Source of the DNA: Hyphomicrobiales bacterium
GTDB taxonomy: Bacteria > Pseudomonadota > Alphaproteobacteria > Rhizobiales > Xanthobacteraceae
Assembly: GCA_013911975.1 (NCBI GenBank)
Contig: JACESF010000031.1
Span: 1-44,131 of the forward strand
DNA: 44,131 nucleotides
Direction: 5' to 3'
This document shows, piece after piece, positions 32,618 to 41,387 of the stretch. The notes below the pieces were generated by a model. It was not told where the DNA came from and made no database searches. It saw nothing but the letters and a program-made list of their open reading frames with translations. The position numbers and the translations under genes are program-made. Numbering within the stretch: the stretch's first letter is position 1; every line of letters starts with the position of its first letter.

Positions 32618-34630
32618 CTAGCTCGGATGCCTTTCAAAGCGCAGGCCTGCTGCATGCAAGAATGCATGGTTCCGTAGGCGCGCATCGCCAAGCAGGTCTG
32701 CCCATTCGACAATTTCGATAACGCCTCGGAACTTTCCACTGAGCTCCTGGATGCGCCCGCGTCCGTTGGAGGTCGTGCGCCAAGCGCCTGTGTGAATGTC
32801 TAGTTTGCCGACAATGTCAGCGATAACGTAGCAGTAGAAGATGCAGTCATCAGCGATGCGGACACGTCCGCCGCGGAAATCTTCGATCTCGCCATTCTTG
32901 AGGCGCGTGATGTACTCTGAAATCTGATTCATCGGAGAATAGCGCTCGGAGTAATCGCGTCGCCCTGGCTGCTTGAATTCCACCAGCATGACGCGACGCA
33001 GTGGGTCTTCGGTATCTGCCCCCAGCCCATGCAGCCGGTCGTAGATAAGAAGATCAGGGCGCGTCGCTGTTTCACTCTCGGCAATGATCTGGGTAAATGG
33101 AACGTCAGACGCAAAATACTTCGTAAAGGTTAGACGTTCATCGACAATCCAGAGGTCATGGTCGGATTGCTCAATCTTGGAGGGATCATCGCCCCTCACC
33201 CTCATCGGACAAATGAACTGATGAAGGGTGCTTTCAAGCTGGAAGTCTTGAGAGCCGTCAGCCCGCTCACGAATGCGCCGGATCAGGACCGCGAGGACAT
33301 CGAGCACGATCTTGCGCCGCAGGACATACTCCGCCAGCTGACGCTGTTCTTCTGCGCGAACCTCGTTTGCGGCGGCCTGGACGGCGGCCACGAGATCGGT
33401 CGGAATTCCCGTCTCGCTGCCAAGTTCAGTGATTATGCGCTGCACCTTTTCATTGCGGTCCTTGTCCCGGCGTATGCGGATGGGAATGAGTGCCTGAGCG
33501 AACTGTTCAGGCTTAATCGCGTTCTTGGGCGTGCGTTCGAGAAGGGCCTCGGCCTCTTCGAAGCCGAAGGTGGGATACTCTTCGACAAAGTCCTTCATCG
33601 TGCCGAGTCGCTGATTATCAAACTCGACAATCTCGCCTGCCATAGCATTTCGGCGGGCGTGCTCAGCGCACTCTCTGACGATCAGCTCCACGATGGTCTC
33701 GTCGAAGTTGAATTGTGTGCGTTCCTGATTGACGCGATCGTCCAGAAACTCACCCGTGACACACCCGTGGTAGACGCAGTTGTTCTCTGATCCAAACCGG
33801 CCGATGCCCAAAAGGCCATCTATTTTTCTGGTTGTCACGGTGCGACCGTTGGCAACCAAGTGAATCTGATGAAGGCCATCAAAATTCGCGCTGGCAGCCT
33901 TCTCGCATATGAAGCTCGCTAGGCGCAGCGAACCGAACTCGGCTGTTTCGATCTCGGCGACGCCGCGGTCCTCGACCATGAGGCCTTGAATCTGGTCAGG
34001 AAATCGCGTCGCGGCGCCGTCAATGTCGAGCAGAACCTCTGGTGACTTTCCAAGGATAAAGTCGGCGAAAAAATGCGAGCCGAAATGCTTAACGATTGTC
34101 GCGGGTTGGATCGGAAACTTGCCGCGATAGGCTGTGCCGCGAAGACCGACAAACGTAACCACGGTGCCGGTGGGCGCTACACTTGTGATCGGCTCGTCTC
34201 GCTCATCTGTGATTTGATCTTGGGGCTGCAGCCTGAATGAAAACGAGCGGCTCATAAGAAGCCCCTCATGCTCGTAGATGCTTGCGACGTTGATTCGCTC
34301 GAACGCATCAAGCCACAGAAGACGGCCGACTCCCTTGCCGCCGCGCTCGATTTTGTAGTCTGTGTCGGTGGTGCAGAAGGCCTCAAAGCGAGAGGGCTGA
34401 AGGCCAACACCGTTATCCGCCACGGTCATCGTGATCGCATCCGCGTCTCTGACCGATGACATCGTTACGAGAATCCGGCCGCGTGTTTGATAGTTCTCCC
34501 CGAACTTGTCCTCGACCGCGTGCAACGCGTTGCTGATGGCTTCAAAGACGGGCTGGAGGGCTTCAGCGGCCTGCGTAGGCTTCGGAAGCCGCCTTACACG
34601 ATTTACTACATCTCCACGCAGTGAAGTCAT
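32618..34630 (-). CDS. GHKL (HSP90/MORC-like) ATPase fused to PD-(D/E)XK nuclease domain
   Basis: 670 residues. The N-terminal GHKL ATPase has the N-box EAISNALHAV (E30, N34), the DNGVG motif (D72) and the lid GGKGVGR (97-103). A middle transducer-like region and a coiled stretch rich in Glu and Arg (about 420-460) follow. The C-terminal region reads RPDLLIYD (D526) and VMLVEFKQPGR (E551, K553), the spacing of a PD-(D/E)XK nuclease, then NQISEYITRL. Such ATP-driven clamps joined to nucleases occur in defence islands. It is the first gene of a three-gene operon with two HEPN-like proteins. Confidence 0.85.
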   Translation of the reverse strand: MTSLRGDVVNRVRRLPKPTQAAEALQPVFEAISNALHAVEDKFGENYQTRGRILVTMSSVRDADAITMTVADNGVGLQPSRFEAFCTTDTDYKIERGGKGVGRLLWLDAFERINVASIYEHEGLLMSRSFSFRLQPQDQITDERDEPITSVAPTGTVVTFVGLRGTAYRGKFPIQPATIVKHFGSHFFADFILGKSPEVLLDIDGAATRFPDQIQGLMVEDRGVAEIETAEFGSLRLASFICEKAASANFDGLHQIHLVANGRTVTTRKIDGLLGIGRFGSENNCVYHGCVTGEFLDDRVNQERTQFNFDETIVELIVRECAEHARRNAMAGEIVEFDNQRLGTMKDFVEEYPTFGFEEAEALLERTPKNAIKPEQFAQALIPIRIRRDKDRNEKVQRIITELGSETGIPTDLVAAVQAAANEVRAEEQRQLAEYVLRRKIVLDVLAVLIRRIRERADGSQDFQLESTLHQFICPMRVRGDDPSKIEQSDHDLWIVDERLTFTKYFASDVPFTQIIAESETATRPDLLIYDRLHGLGADTEDPLRRVMLVEFKQPGRRDYSERYSPMNQISEYITRLKNGEIEDFRGGRVRIADDCIFYCYVIADIVGKLDIHTGAWRTTSNGRGRIQELSGKFRGVIEIVEWADLLGDARLRNHAFLHAAGLRFERHPS

Positions 34631-35132
34631 CTAATCGCCTCGGCATCGGACATGAAGTACATGACAATTATTCCACGCTCTAAGATTCACGCGAACGCGG
34701 GTGCGACGTCTTTTATCGGATAACCATCAAGGAGTGCAGACTGAGATAATCGGATAAATAGCGACAGCGCATTCATGAGGGCAAAAGTCGAACTTACGAG
34801 TGGGGGACGCCAAGATGAGGTGGAAGCTTAGCCCACGTGCCGGCATACGGAAAGTTGCCATTGCTCGCGTATCAGGCAGCTAGGGCGTAGGAGGCCATGC
34901 TGACGGGCTACCGTGGATTGGCACATGAATCGAGACGCCACACAGCGGAAATTATTGACGCCTGGAATGGGTCAGTTTCGGCTTCGGACATTCATCGGCG
35001 ATATGTCCTCTTCTCGTTTGAAGTCCCCAATAGCGGACAGTCAGCCACCGGCCCCATACCGGACGTTCAGACATGCATTTGGTAACGTCCGCTCCTATTG
35101 CATACGCCCCCCCATCCCGGATGGTGGACCGT
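34631..35132. other. Gene-free stretch, partial dispersed repeats
   Basis: About 500 bases between the defence operon start and the next minus-strand gene. It must hold the promoter of the GHKL operon at its left side, but no clear -35/-10 pair is seen. GATAATCGGATAA and TTATCGGATAA near 34713-34757 repeat each other. Around 35030-35120 several GCGGACAG, CCGGACGT and CGTCCGC pieces and a CCCCCCATCCCGG piece resemble parts of the dispersed repeat at 23839. Confidence 0.4.
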
Positions 35133-35735
35133 TCAGAAAAATTCTGGATCGATGATGATGCTGAGCAAGTTTGGATTCTGCGGATCGCGAGCTATCGGCC
35201 CACGGCCTCCCTTGTTTGCAAGGCGAATTCCTCTGCCATCAGGAGTCCAATCGGTCTCTTCCTCGATTTCGCGAAGATACTGAAGCAGCCTTGGCCAATG
35301 GCGATTTGGGCCAACGCGAGGACGTCTAGTTTTTGCGTCCGCGAAAAGTTCATCGAGCACGTTCCTCAAAATAGATCGTAGCTCGAACCGCCCCTTTCCT
35401 CTCTTGTGGAACTCGGCATACATGGCCGCAGTAACCGTCGTTGGGGCAATATCATCCATGTTGGCCCATCCGAGCAGAACTTCTCGAATGTCTTCGCCCG
35501 GTTGGATATCTAATTTTTCAAGGAAATCTTGAGCTTGACCGGGTTCTTTCTTCAGGCGCTCTTTTAGAGTGTTTACAGCGTTGTCAAAGCGCTCCATCGC
35601 ACGAGACCCGTGCGTTTCCAGCTCATCACCGAATGCATCGCGCGCGGCCGTCTGCAATTTGCGCAGCGCATTCCAATAGGCCTGTGACGCAAATTTCCCC
35701 CCACCGGAAGATGAAAAAAGCTCATCCCTATCCAA
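35133..35735 (-). CDS. Hypothetical protein
   Basis: 200 residues, no family recognised. The protein is polar and mostly helical for residues 1-130 (FASQAYWNALRKLQTAARDAFGDELE, then NTLKERLKKEPGQAQDFLEKL). The C-terminus, rich in Arg, Pro and Gly, ends in PNLLSIIIDPEFF. Base composition is lower in GC than the catabolic genes, like the defence genes beside it. It lies between the GHKL operon and the serine recombinase, all on the minus strand, but 500 bases separate it from the GHKL gene. It could be a cargo gene of the recombinase-bearing segment. Confidence 0.6.
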   Translation of the reverse strand: MDRDELFSSSGGGKFASQAYWNALRKLQTAARDAFGDELETHGSRAMERFDNAVNTLKERLKKEPGQAQDFLEKLDIQPGEDIREVLLGWANMDDIAPTTVTAAMYAEFHKRGKGRFELRSILRNVLDELFADAKTRRPRVGPNRHWPRLLQYLREIEEETDWTPDGRGIRLANKGGRGPIARDPQNPNLLSIIIDPEFF

Positions 35736-35856
35736 TGCGATTCCCCAAGCTCACGTTTCAGTTCTTGCCAGTAGGGCTACGCAGCGTTGTGGCGTCAAGG
35801 GATGCGTCCTATTCATACACAATCGGCGCTCGGCGCATTGCGGCGAGAGGGGCGGT

Positions 35857-36405
35857 TCAGGCCGCTCCAACCCGTGAGATTGTCGCCTTGCTCACCCCCA
35901 TGATCCGGGCGATGTGCCTCACGCTTTCGCCCTCGGCTTTCAGGCGGGCCACATAGGCCTGCTGGTCGGGCGACAGCTTGGGTTTGCGTCCGAACTTGAT
36001 GCCGCGTGCTTTTGCCCGTGTACGGCCTTCTCCCGTGCGTGTGCGGATCAGTTCACGCTCGAACTCGGCGAGGCCTCCGAGAATAGTCAGCATGAGGCGC
36101 CCGTGGGGGGTGGTGGTGTCCGCCCAGGCATCGGAGATAGAGCGGAAGGCGGCGCCCTTGTCCGCGACCTCTGCGAGGACATTGAGAAGGTCGCGCGTCG
36201 AGCGGGCGAGGCGATCCAGGCGCGTGACGATCAAAACATCGCCTGGCTTGAGCTTTGCGAGGCACTTCCTCAGCTCGCGGCGCTCGGTCTTGGCTCCGCT
36301 GGCCGTTTCCGAGAAGATGAATTGGCAGCCGGCGATCCGCAGGTGTTCGATCTGGCTCTCTAGAGACTGCCCATCGGTCGAGACACGCGCATAGCCGCAT
36401 TGCAT
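35857..36405 (-). CDS. Serine recombinase (resolvase/invertase family)
   Basis: 182 residues. The catalytic N-terminal domain shows YARVSTDGQSLESQ with the nucleophile Ser near residue 9, and VTRLDRLARSTRDLL and the later GGLAEFERELIRTRTGEGR match the resolvase group. A C-terminal helix-turn-helix (VRHIARIMGVSKATISR) binds DNA. Full length for a Tn3-type resolvase or a DNA invertase. No Tn3 transposase is nearby, so it may have come with an unknown transposon or act in resolving dimers of the element. Confidence 0.92.
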   Translation of the reverse strand: MQCGYARVSTDGQSLESQIEHLRIAGCQFIFSETASGAKTERRELRKCLAKLKPGDVLIVTRLDRLARSTRDLLNVLAEVADKGAAFRSISDAWADTTTPHGRLMLTILGGLAEFERELIRTRTGEGRTRAKARGIKFGRKPKLSPDQQAYVARLKAEGESVRHIARIMGVSKATISRVGAA

Positions 36406-36547
36406 GTGCGCAACGATATCGAAGATTTCACATAAAAACTATGGATAATATCTCGGGACGTGAGATGAAGCTCGAAAAGCGTGACGCGGTATACCCCGCG
36501 CCACGCCATGTCAGTGGGCCTCCTGGGCGGGGCCCACTATACACAGG

Positions 36548-38179
36548 CTACTCGGCCGCTGCCCGCGTGGTGCCAGGGAGCTCATTCTGCAAGGTCTCGA
36601 GGTCGAACATCAGGACATTCGCACGCCCCGCGCCGCGCCCCTTGATTCGAAGCTGGGTCACGTAGAGGTGCTCTTCGCGGCCCGGCAGCATCAAGCCACG
36701 GCTGGCCAGGATGTTCAGGATCTCCGGTGCCGAGCACCACACGAGGTCGGAGAAGCCCTCGCGAAACACCGCCAAGGTCATGCGGCCCTTGATGGTCCGT
36801 CGGATGCCCCATTCGTCGCCTGAGGGTGTTGAGGGGAAGCGCTCGCCTTTCTCGACGAGGGGGAAATACCGCTCGTCCTCGGCCTTGCGGACAAGGTCGT
36901 GGACGAAGTCGCCAGCTTCGACATCTGCGGGTCGCACCTCTTTCCAGGCGGCCGCGAAGACCTCGCGAAGTGAGTCCCCCAGGTGCTTCTTGGACCAAGG
37001 GGCGATGCCGAGATCGACCGCAAGCAGTCCGGCCGCATAGACGACCGCGAACTTGCGCGCGAACCGCTCCCCGAAAGCGTTCGCCTGCGGCATGGCCCAT
37101 CGCATGAATCTGTCGACCCGCTTCTGAGCGCGAACGACGGCCTGATCATCCGACACCAGGCCGTTCACGAACGGCTTCAGGGCAACACCGTAGTTTCGCG
37201 CGACGACCTCTTGGACAGCGGCAAAAAGAGCGGCGCGGCGGGTATCCTCCGGCTCAAGGTTGAAGAGGCCATGCTGGCGAGGAAGGGGGATGGAGATCAG
37301 GCGCACCTGTTCTCCACCGCGACGCGCGGCTTCTCCCTTCCCATCGATGGGTTCTTCGCCCGTCGACAGCCCCATGACTAGGAAGCGGAGGTTCCGGAGT
37401 GTCGCGTCCGCCGTGGCCTTTTCAGACCGAATGCGGCCTTGCCCTCCGGCGACGATGAAGGCGACGTCAGAAAAGTGCTTCTTGCGCGCCTTGCCCTCCC
37501 CACCAATGCGACCTGCCTCGTCCACAACGAACAGCCCGTCATTCGAGGCCGCCGCTTGCTCTTCGAGGCCGCGAGGCGTCATGTCGAATGTGCGCAGCCG
37601 ATCTCTTCCCGTCTTTTCGTAGACCGACATGGCCGCCAAGAGTGCAGTGCTCTTGCCGGTCGACGTTTCCCCATACAGGTGGAAGATGCTGCCTTCGTCG
37701 TGCCCGAGCTTGCGCAGCAACGGGCCGGAAAAAGCGACTGCGATCGCGAAGGTGAGGTAGTGCGATCGTTCACAGATCGGCGTCAGGCCTGACTTCCACG
37801 CTTTGGCCGTCCCGCCGACCGCTTCAGACTTCAGCTCGGGATGAAGGGGGCGAATGGTGCCACGGTCGCCAAGGATGGCGTGCTCGCGCACGTAGGCATT
37901 GCCGAACCATCCACCGACCGAGGTCGTCTGAACAACGGGCAAATCTACCCGCGAAAGTGCCGCGCGGAGATCATTCAGCCACGTTGCCGGGAGCGGAACA
38001 CCCAAAGCCAGAAGTCGCTTTTTGGCTCCCCGTGGATCATCAGCTTCATCGCGAGACACTCGGATGCTGCCTGTAGTGCCGAGCAGATCTTGGTACTGCA
38101 ACTCGATCGAGAACTCGCGTGTTGTCAGGTCCTGATACATCCGGATGGGGACCATCCATTCATTCTTCGCGCGCGTCAT
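36548..38179 (-). CDS. DUF927-domain helicase-like replication protein
   Basis: 543 residues from the ATG with AGGGA upstream; a longer frame lacks a ribosome site. DUF927 is a P-loop ATPase seen in plasmids, phages and integrative elements, probably acting as replicative helicase. Walker A GETSTGKST lies at 170-178 and Walker B LFVVDE at 216-221. The preceding FAIAVAFSGPLLRKLG and the following TLRNLRFLVMGLSTGEE match the family. It lies downstream of the HUH endonuclease in the same direction, forming a replication-type module with AlpA. Confidence 0.87.
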   Translation of the reverse strand: MTRAKNEWMVPIRMYQDLTTREFSIELQYQDLLGTTGSIRVSRDEADDPRGAKKRLLALGVPLPATWLNDLRAALSRVDLPVVQTTSVGGWFGNAYVREHAILGDRGTIRPLHPELKSEAVGGTAKAWKSGLTPICERSHYLTFAIAVAFSGPLLRKLGHDEGSIFHLYGETSTGKSTALLAAMSVYEKTGRDRLRTFDMTPRGLEEQAAASNDGLFVVDEAGRIGGEGKARKKHFSDVAFIVAGGQGRIRSEKATADATLRNLRFLVMGLSTGEEPIDGKGEAARRGGEQVRLISIPLPRQHGLFNLEPEDTRRAALFAAVQEVVARNYGVALKPFVNGLVSDDQAVVRAQKRVDRFMRWAMPQANAFGERFARKFAVVYAAGLLAVDLGIAPWSKKHLGDSLREVFAAAWKEVRPADVEAGDFVHDLVRKAEDERYFPLVEKGERFPSTPSGDEWGIRRTIKGRMTLAVFREGFSDLVWCSAPEILNILASRGLMLPGREEHLYVTQLRIKGRGAGRANVLMFDLETLQNELPGTTRAAAE

Positions 38180-38243
38180 GTCAGATTCCCTGTTGAATGT
38201 GAGGCGTTCCTGCCTCACCGGAGTGAGAGATTGAGAGGCAGCG

Positions 38244-38263
38244 CGCGCGCCGATGGGCGCGCG
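38244..38263. other. GC-rich hairpin between DUF927 and HUH genes
   Basis: CGCGCGCC-GATG-GGCGCGCG forms a perfect 8-bp stem with a 4-base loop in the 175-base gap. Being next to an HUH endonuclease gene it could be a nicking or single-strand origin hairpin. It could equally weaken read-through into the DUF927 gene. Confidence 0.35.
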
Positions 38264-38354
38264 TGCAGTTTGTGTGGCAGTTTCAGCTAGATGGCGGTGT
38301 TGACGGGCCTACAGGGCGCTTCTGCGCCTCAAACGGCCCACTTCACCCAAGGCT

Positions 38355-39185
38355 TCAGCGACATTCGCTCGTGCCATTTCGGCCAAGACGCATGCCGATG
38401 ATCATGAGGCGCGCTGGCATCAGCATGCTCATGCGCCATTCATCGTGCTCGCGAAGATGGCCGTTCGGCACATTCACATAGCGCTGACGCTGACGACCTG
38501 TTGCTGCCACATAGGCCACACGGCCTTCAGGCAGCGGCTTGGTCACGTAGGCCAACGTGCGAGCGAGATCTCCCTCGCGGATCGGCTTCAACAGCACGGG
38601 CTTGGGCACCGCAGAGGTCGGGCGGATCTTCAGGGCCGCCTTGATCTCTTCTGGTGTCCCTCCCGTCAGCACCGCATGAATGTGACCTTGCCAATGTTCA
38701 AATCCGTCAAGCCTTCGATTCAGGCTGACGTCGACATGAGCGATGCCCCGGAGGTAGGGGAGGTGCTCCAATCGACGCTGAAGCCATCGCTGAAGGGTCT
38801 CGGGCTTGAGTCGGTTCAGGTTGCCGAGTTCTTGGCCCCAACTCTCACGGACGACCGTCAGGAGGAGCGCGGTGTCGGCCTCATCGATGAGCTTGTCGTA
38901 GGCTTTCGCGATGATGTCGGCACGGTGCTTCCACTTGCCGAGGAGGCAGACCTCACGGCAGGTCTCGGGGGCGCTGCAGATGCTGTGGGGCAGGCAAAGT
39001 GGAAGGGCTTTCCAGGCCACCGATGTTTGGTGCGTGTTGCGGTGATGCAGTGAGGCCTGCTTCTGTATCACCCTCGTCAGTGGCTCGAAGCTCTGAAAGC
39101 CGCGCTTCTTCATCTGGCGTTGGACTTCCTTGTCGACCCGAAGGCCGACAAGGTTCTCGATGATGCAGAGAAGGGTGGACATCAC
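38355..39185 (-). CDS. HUH-type endonuclease / rolling-circle replication initiator-like protein
   Basis: 276 residues. HWQGHIHAVLTGG contains the H-I-H metal motif (168-170) and LAYVTKPL gives Tyr213 and Lys216, the Y-x-x-K motif with the likely nucleophile. Both fit rolling-circle Rep proteins. The N-terminal 60 residues contain RKR-type basic patches and are not conserved. The start overlaps the AlpA stop by 4 bases, so the two are translationally coupled. With the DUF927 protein downstream it would drive element replication after excision. The nick site is not known. Confidence 0.8.
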   Translation of the reverse strand: MMSTLLCIIENLVGLRVDKEVQRQMKKRGFQSFEPLTRVIQKQASLHHRNTHQTSVAWKALPLCLPHSICSAPETCREVCLLGKWKHRADIIAKAYDKLIDEADTALLLTVVRESWGQELGNLNRLKPETLQRWLQRRLEHLPYLRGIAHVDVSLNRRLDGFEHWQGHIHAVLTGGTPEEIKAALKIRPTSAVPKPVLLKPIREGDLARTLAYVTKPLPEGRVAYVAATGRQRQRYVNVPNGHLREHDEWRMSMLMPARLMIIGMRLGRNGTSECR

Positions 39186-39415
39186 GCGACCCCCTTCTCA
39201 AGGAGGATGGCGATGTCAGACGCCTTCCAGGCGACGGCTCGCAGGCCAAGGCGCACCGGCTGGGGATAACGACCGGAACGCACCCCACGGCACCATGTGG
39301 AGCGGGACACCGGATAGAGCTTGAGCACTTGATCCTGCCGAAGCAGGCCAGCCTGAGAGAGGAAAGGTTTGGGGTCCGAATGGGACCCGGAGGGTGAAGG
39401 GGAATGTTGTTTCAT
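39182..39415 (-). CDS. AlpA-family excisionase/regulator
   Basis: 77 residues, the normal size of AlpA-type MerR-like DNA-binding proteins. LLRQDQVLKLYPVSRSTWCRGVRSGRYPQPVRLGLRAVAWKASDIAILL is the winged-helix signature (RxxVLxxxPVSRSTxYR). These proteins act as directionality factors or activators for P4-type integrases. The start is supported by AGGA. It sits between the AT-rich gene and the HUH gene, on the integrase side of the replication module. Confidence 0.9.
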   Translation of the reverse strand: MKQHSPSPSGSHSDPKPFLSQAGLLRQDQVLKLYPVSRSTWCRGVRSGRYPQPVRLGLRAVAWKASDIAILLEKGVA

Positions 39416-39509
39416 GTGTCGTCCTGGTTCGAGGAGACACTCGATTTACCCCTTCCAGCACGACGTGCTGCAAATGCACCTGCTTTCTATGCATTTGCAG
39501 AAAATGGTA

Positions 39510-40199
39510 TTATATGACCGTTTTTGTGCTCCGTGTGGCAACGGTCCTGGGCGTGCTTCTCCTTGCCTCTTCAAGCATGTAATCAAAAGTATCCTCTAGG
39601 GCCGCCTTCAGGCTTCTCTCCTTCGGAGGGTTTTTAAATTTTGTAGATTCGACGATAATATTATCGATTATCTTATCTTTTGAATCCTGCACATTGTCGT
39701 ACTTAAGAGAAATGGCGCAATACGTAATATACTGCAATGTACGTCTTCTTTTGCCATTTTCATCAGTAGTCTGCGGCTCTAGAATCCTAATTTTACGCCT
39801 AAGAATTCGAATTCTCTTTTTTAGTTTATTTACATCGCGAAGATAATCATCAGATTTGTATTTATTGTCATACTTGGCGCATTCTTCAACTAAAATATCT
39901 GGAACGGTGATTTGCAACGCCTTCAACTGATCAATTAACACCAAAGGGGAAAATAAAGCAGATATTTCTGAGTCATTTATTCTTTCGAGCATTTTCTGTA
40001 TTATATGGATCTCAACATATTTCTCGTGATTTTTATCCATTTCTGCCATCGGAGACACGCCACAGATGATGCGCGAGCACTCTTCAAGAGTCCAATATTG
40101 CATCTTGCAATAAAGGAGTATCTGGTCATTTTCATTTATCACTTGGACTAAATCTATTGAGTTCATGTCTAAATCTCTTTCATTTTTGGATATTTTCAT
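39510..40199 (-). CDS. AT-rich gene of unknown function, coupled to the integrase
   Basis: 229 residues without recognised family. Base composition is much richer in A and T than anything around it. The protein is full of Asn, Ile, Lys and Asp (DVNKLKKRIRILRRKIRILEP), with a basic coiled segment near residues 124-142. Its ATG overlaps the integrase stop in ATGA, so it is translated after the integrase. A start at Met12 is also possible. Position suggests a recombination or stability factor, but this is only inference. The composition indicates recent entry from a low-GC source. Confidence 0.68.
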   Translation of the reverse strand: MKISKNERDLDMNSIDLVQVINENDQILLYCKMQYWTLEECSRIICGVSPMAEMDKNHEKYVEIHIIQKMLERINDSEISALFSPLVLIDQLKALQITVPDILVEECAKYDNKYKSDDYLRDVNKLKKRIRILRRKIRILEPQTTDENGKRRRTLQYITYCAISLKYDNVQDSKDKIIDNIIVESTKFKNPPKERSLKAALEDTFDYMLEEARRSTPRTVATRSTKTVI

Positions 40200-41386
40200 T
40201 TTATCTTACGGAATTCATCCAGCATGTCCGCCCAAGCTTGCATCATGGCGACACGCTCCGGCCAGTAGGTGGCCCGGTTGTAAGCACGGCGTACAGCATT
40301 CGGCTCCACGTGCGCCAAGGCGGCTTCGATCACATCCGGAGGGAAGCCGCGCTCGTTTAAAATGGAGCTCGCCGTGGCGCGGAAACCGTGTGCCGTCATT
40401 TCGTCCTGCGTGAAGCCCATGCGGCGCAAGGCGCTGTTGAAGGCATTTTCACTCAGCATCTTTTTGTGGGAGCGAACTGACGGGAACACGAGGTCGCTGG
40501 CTCCCGTGATGGGGTGCAGGTCTTTGAGAACCTGAACCGCCTGCCGCGAGAGCGGCACCAGATGCGGCCGACGCATCTTCGTTCGATGCTCCGGAATCGT
40601 CCAGATCCCTTTCTCAAGGTCAATTTCGACCCAAAGTGCGCCGCGCACTTCGCCTGGCCGGCAGAAGGTCAGTGCGTTGAACAGAAGAGCGGCGCGAAGC
40701 GACGGCCAGCCGGTATACGTGTCGATGGAGCAGAGAAGGGCACCGACCTCCTTCGGGTCGGTGAGCGCCGCCCGATGAACCACCTTCGGTGGACGAAGGG
40801 CGCCACGGAGGGGGCCTGTGGGATCCGTCTCGGCACGCAAGGTCGCGATGGCGAGGCGAAACACGCTGCCGATAGCGCCGCGCAGCTTTTTCGCCGTCTC
40901 GAGGCGTCCGCTACGCTCGACGCTTTGCAGGACGCTCAGCACCTCTACGGGCGTGATCTGCGCAATGGGGCGATTGCCCAAGGCGGGACCAGCGAGCTTT
41001 TCGAGAAACCAGCGATTCTTGGCCATCGTGGCCTCGGCTGATCCCTTCGCTTGCAAGCGCTCAAGATATTCCGCCGCAATGACACCGAACGTGTTCTCAG
41101 CCGTCGCGGCTGCCTCGATCTTCGCCATCTGACGAACCACCGATGGATCTTCGCCGTTGGCGAGCGCCCGCTTGGCTTCGTCGCGCTTCTGCCGGGCATC
41201 TGCGAGCGAGATGGTGGGATAGGGTCCGAAAGAGAGCTGCTTCGCCTTCCCGGCGAAACGATACGCGAGCCGCCATAGGCGGCTGCCGGTGGGCGTCACA
41301 AACAGAAAGAGGCCGCCACCATCGAAGAGCTTGTAGGCCTGCTCTTTCGGTTTGGCGTTCCGAATGGCGATGTCGGTCAGCGGCAT
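40196..41386 (-). CDS. int: Tyrosine integrase, P4 type
   Basis: 396 residues from the MPLTDIAIRNAKP start, which is the usual N-terminus of this family (an ATG 24 bases upstream is less likely). The N-terminal DUF4102 arm-binding domain (LFDGGGLFLFVTPTGSRLWRLAYRF) is followed by a SAM-like core-binding domain and the catalytic domain. Catalytic residues: R243 (FCRPGE), H333 and R336 (HGFRATAS), H359 (LAHVEPN) and the nucleophile Y369 (AYNRATY). Its promoter side faces the tRNA-Arg 3' end about 165 bases away, the classical layout for tRNA-targeting elements. It is therefore the enzyme expected to recombine the 23-bp attachment sites. Confidence 0.95.
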   Translation of the reverse strand: MPLTDIAIRNAKPKEQAYKLFDGGGLFLFVTPTGSRLWRLAYRFAGKAKQLSFGPYPTISLADARQKRDEAKRALANGEDPSVVRQMAKIEAAATAENTFGVIAAEYLERLQAKGSAEATMAKNRWFLEKLAGPALGNRPIAQITPVEVLSVLQSVERSGRLETAKKLRGAIGSVFRLAIATLRAETDPTGPLRGALRPPKVVHRAALTDPKEVGALLCSIDTYTGWPSLRAALLFNALTFCRPGEVRGALWVEIDLEKGIWTIPEHRTKMRRPHLVPLSRQAVQVLKDLHPITGASDLVFPSVRSHKKMLSENAFNSALRRMGFTQDEMTAHGFRATASSILNERGFPPDVIEAALAHVEPNAVRRAYNRATYWPERVAMMQAWADMLDEFRKIK

Positions 41387-41387
41387 G

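Noticed and set aside
35857..36405. A complete Tn3 transposon
   Set aside because: Only the resolvase-like recombinase is present; there is no tnpA transposase and no 38-bp terminal repeats were recognised.
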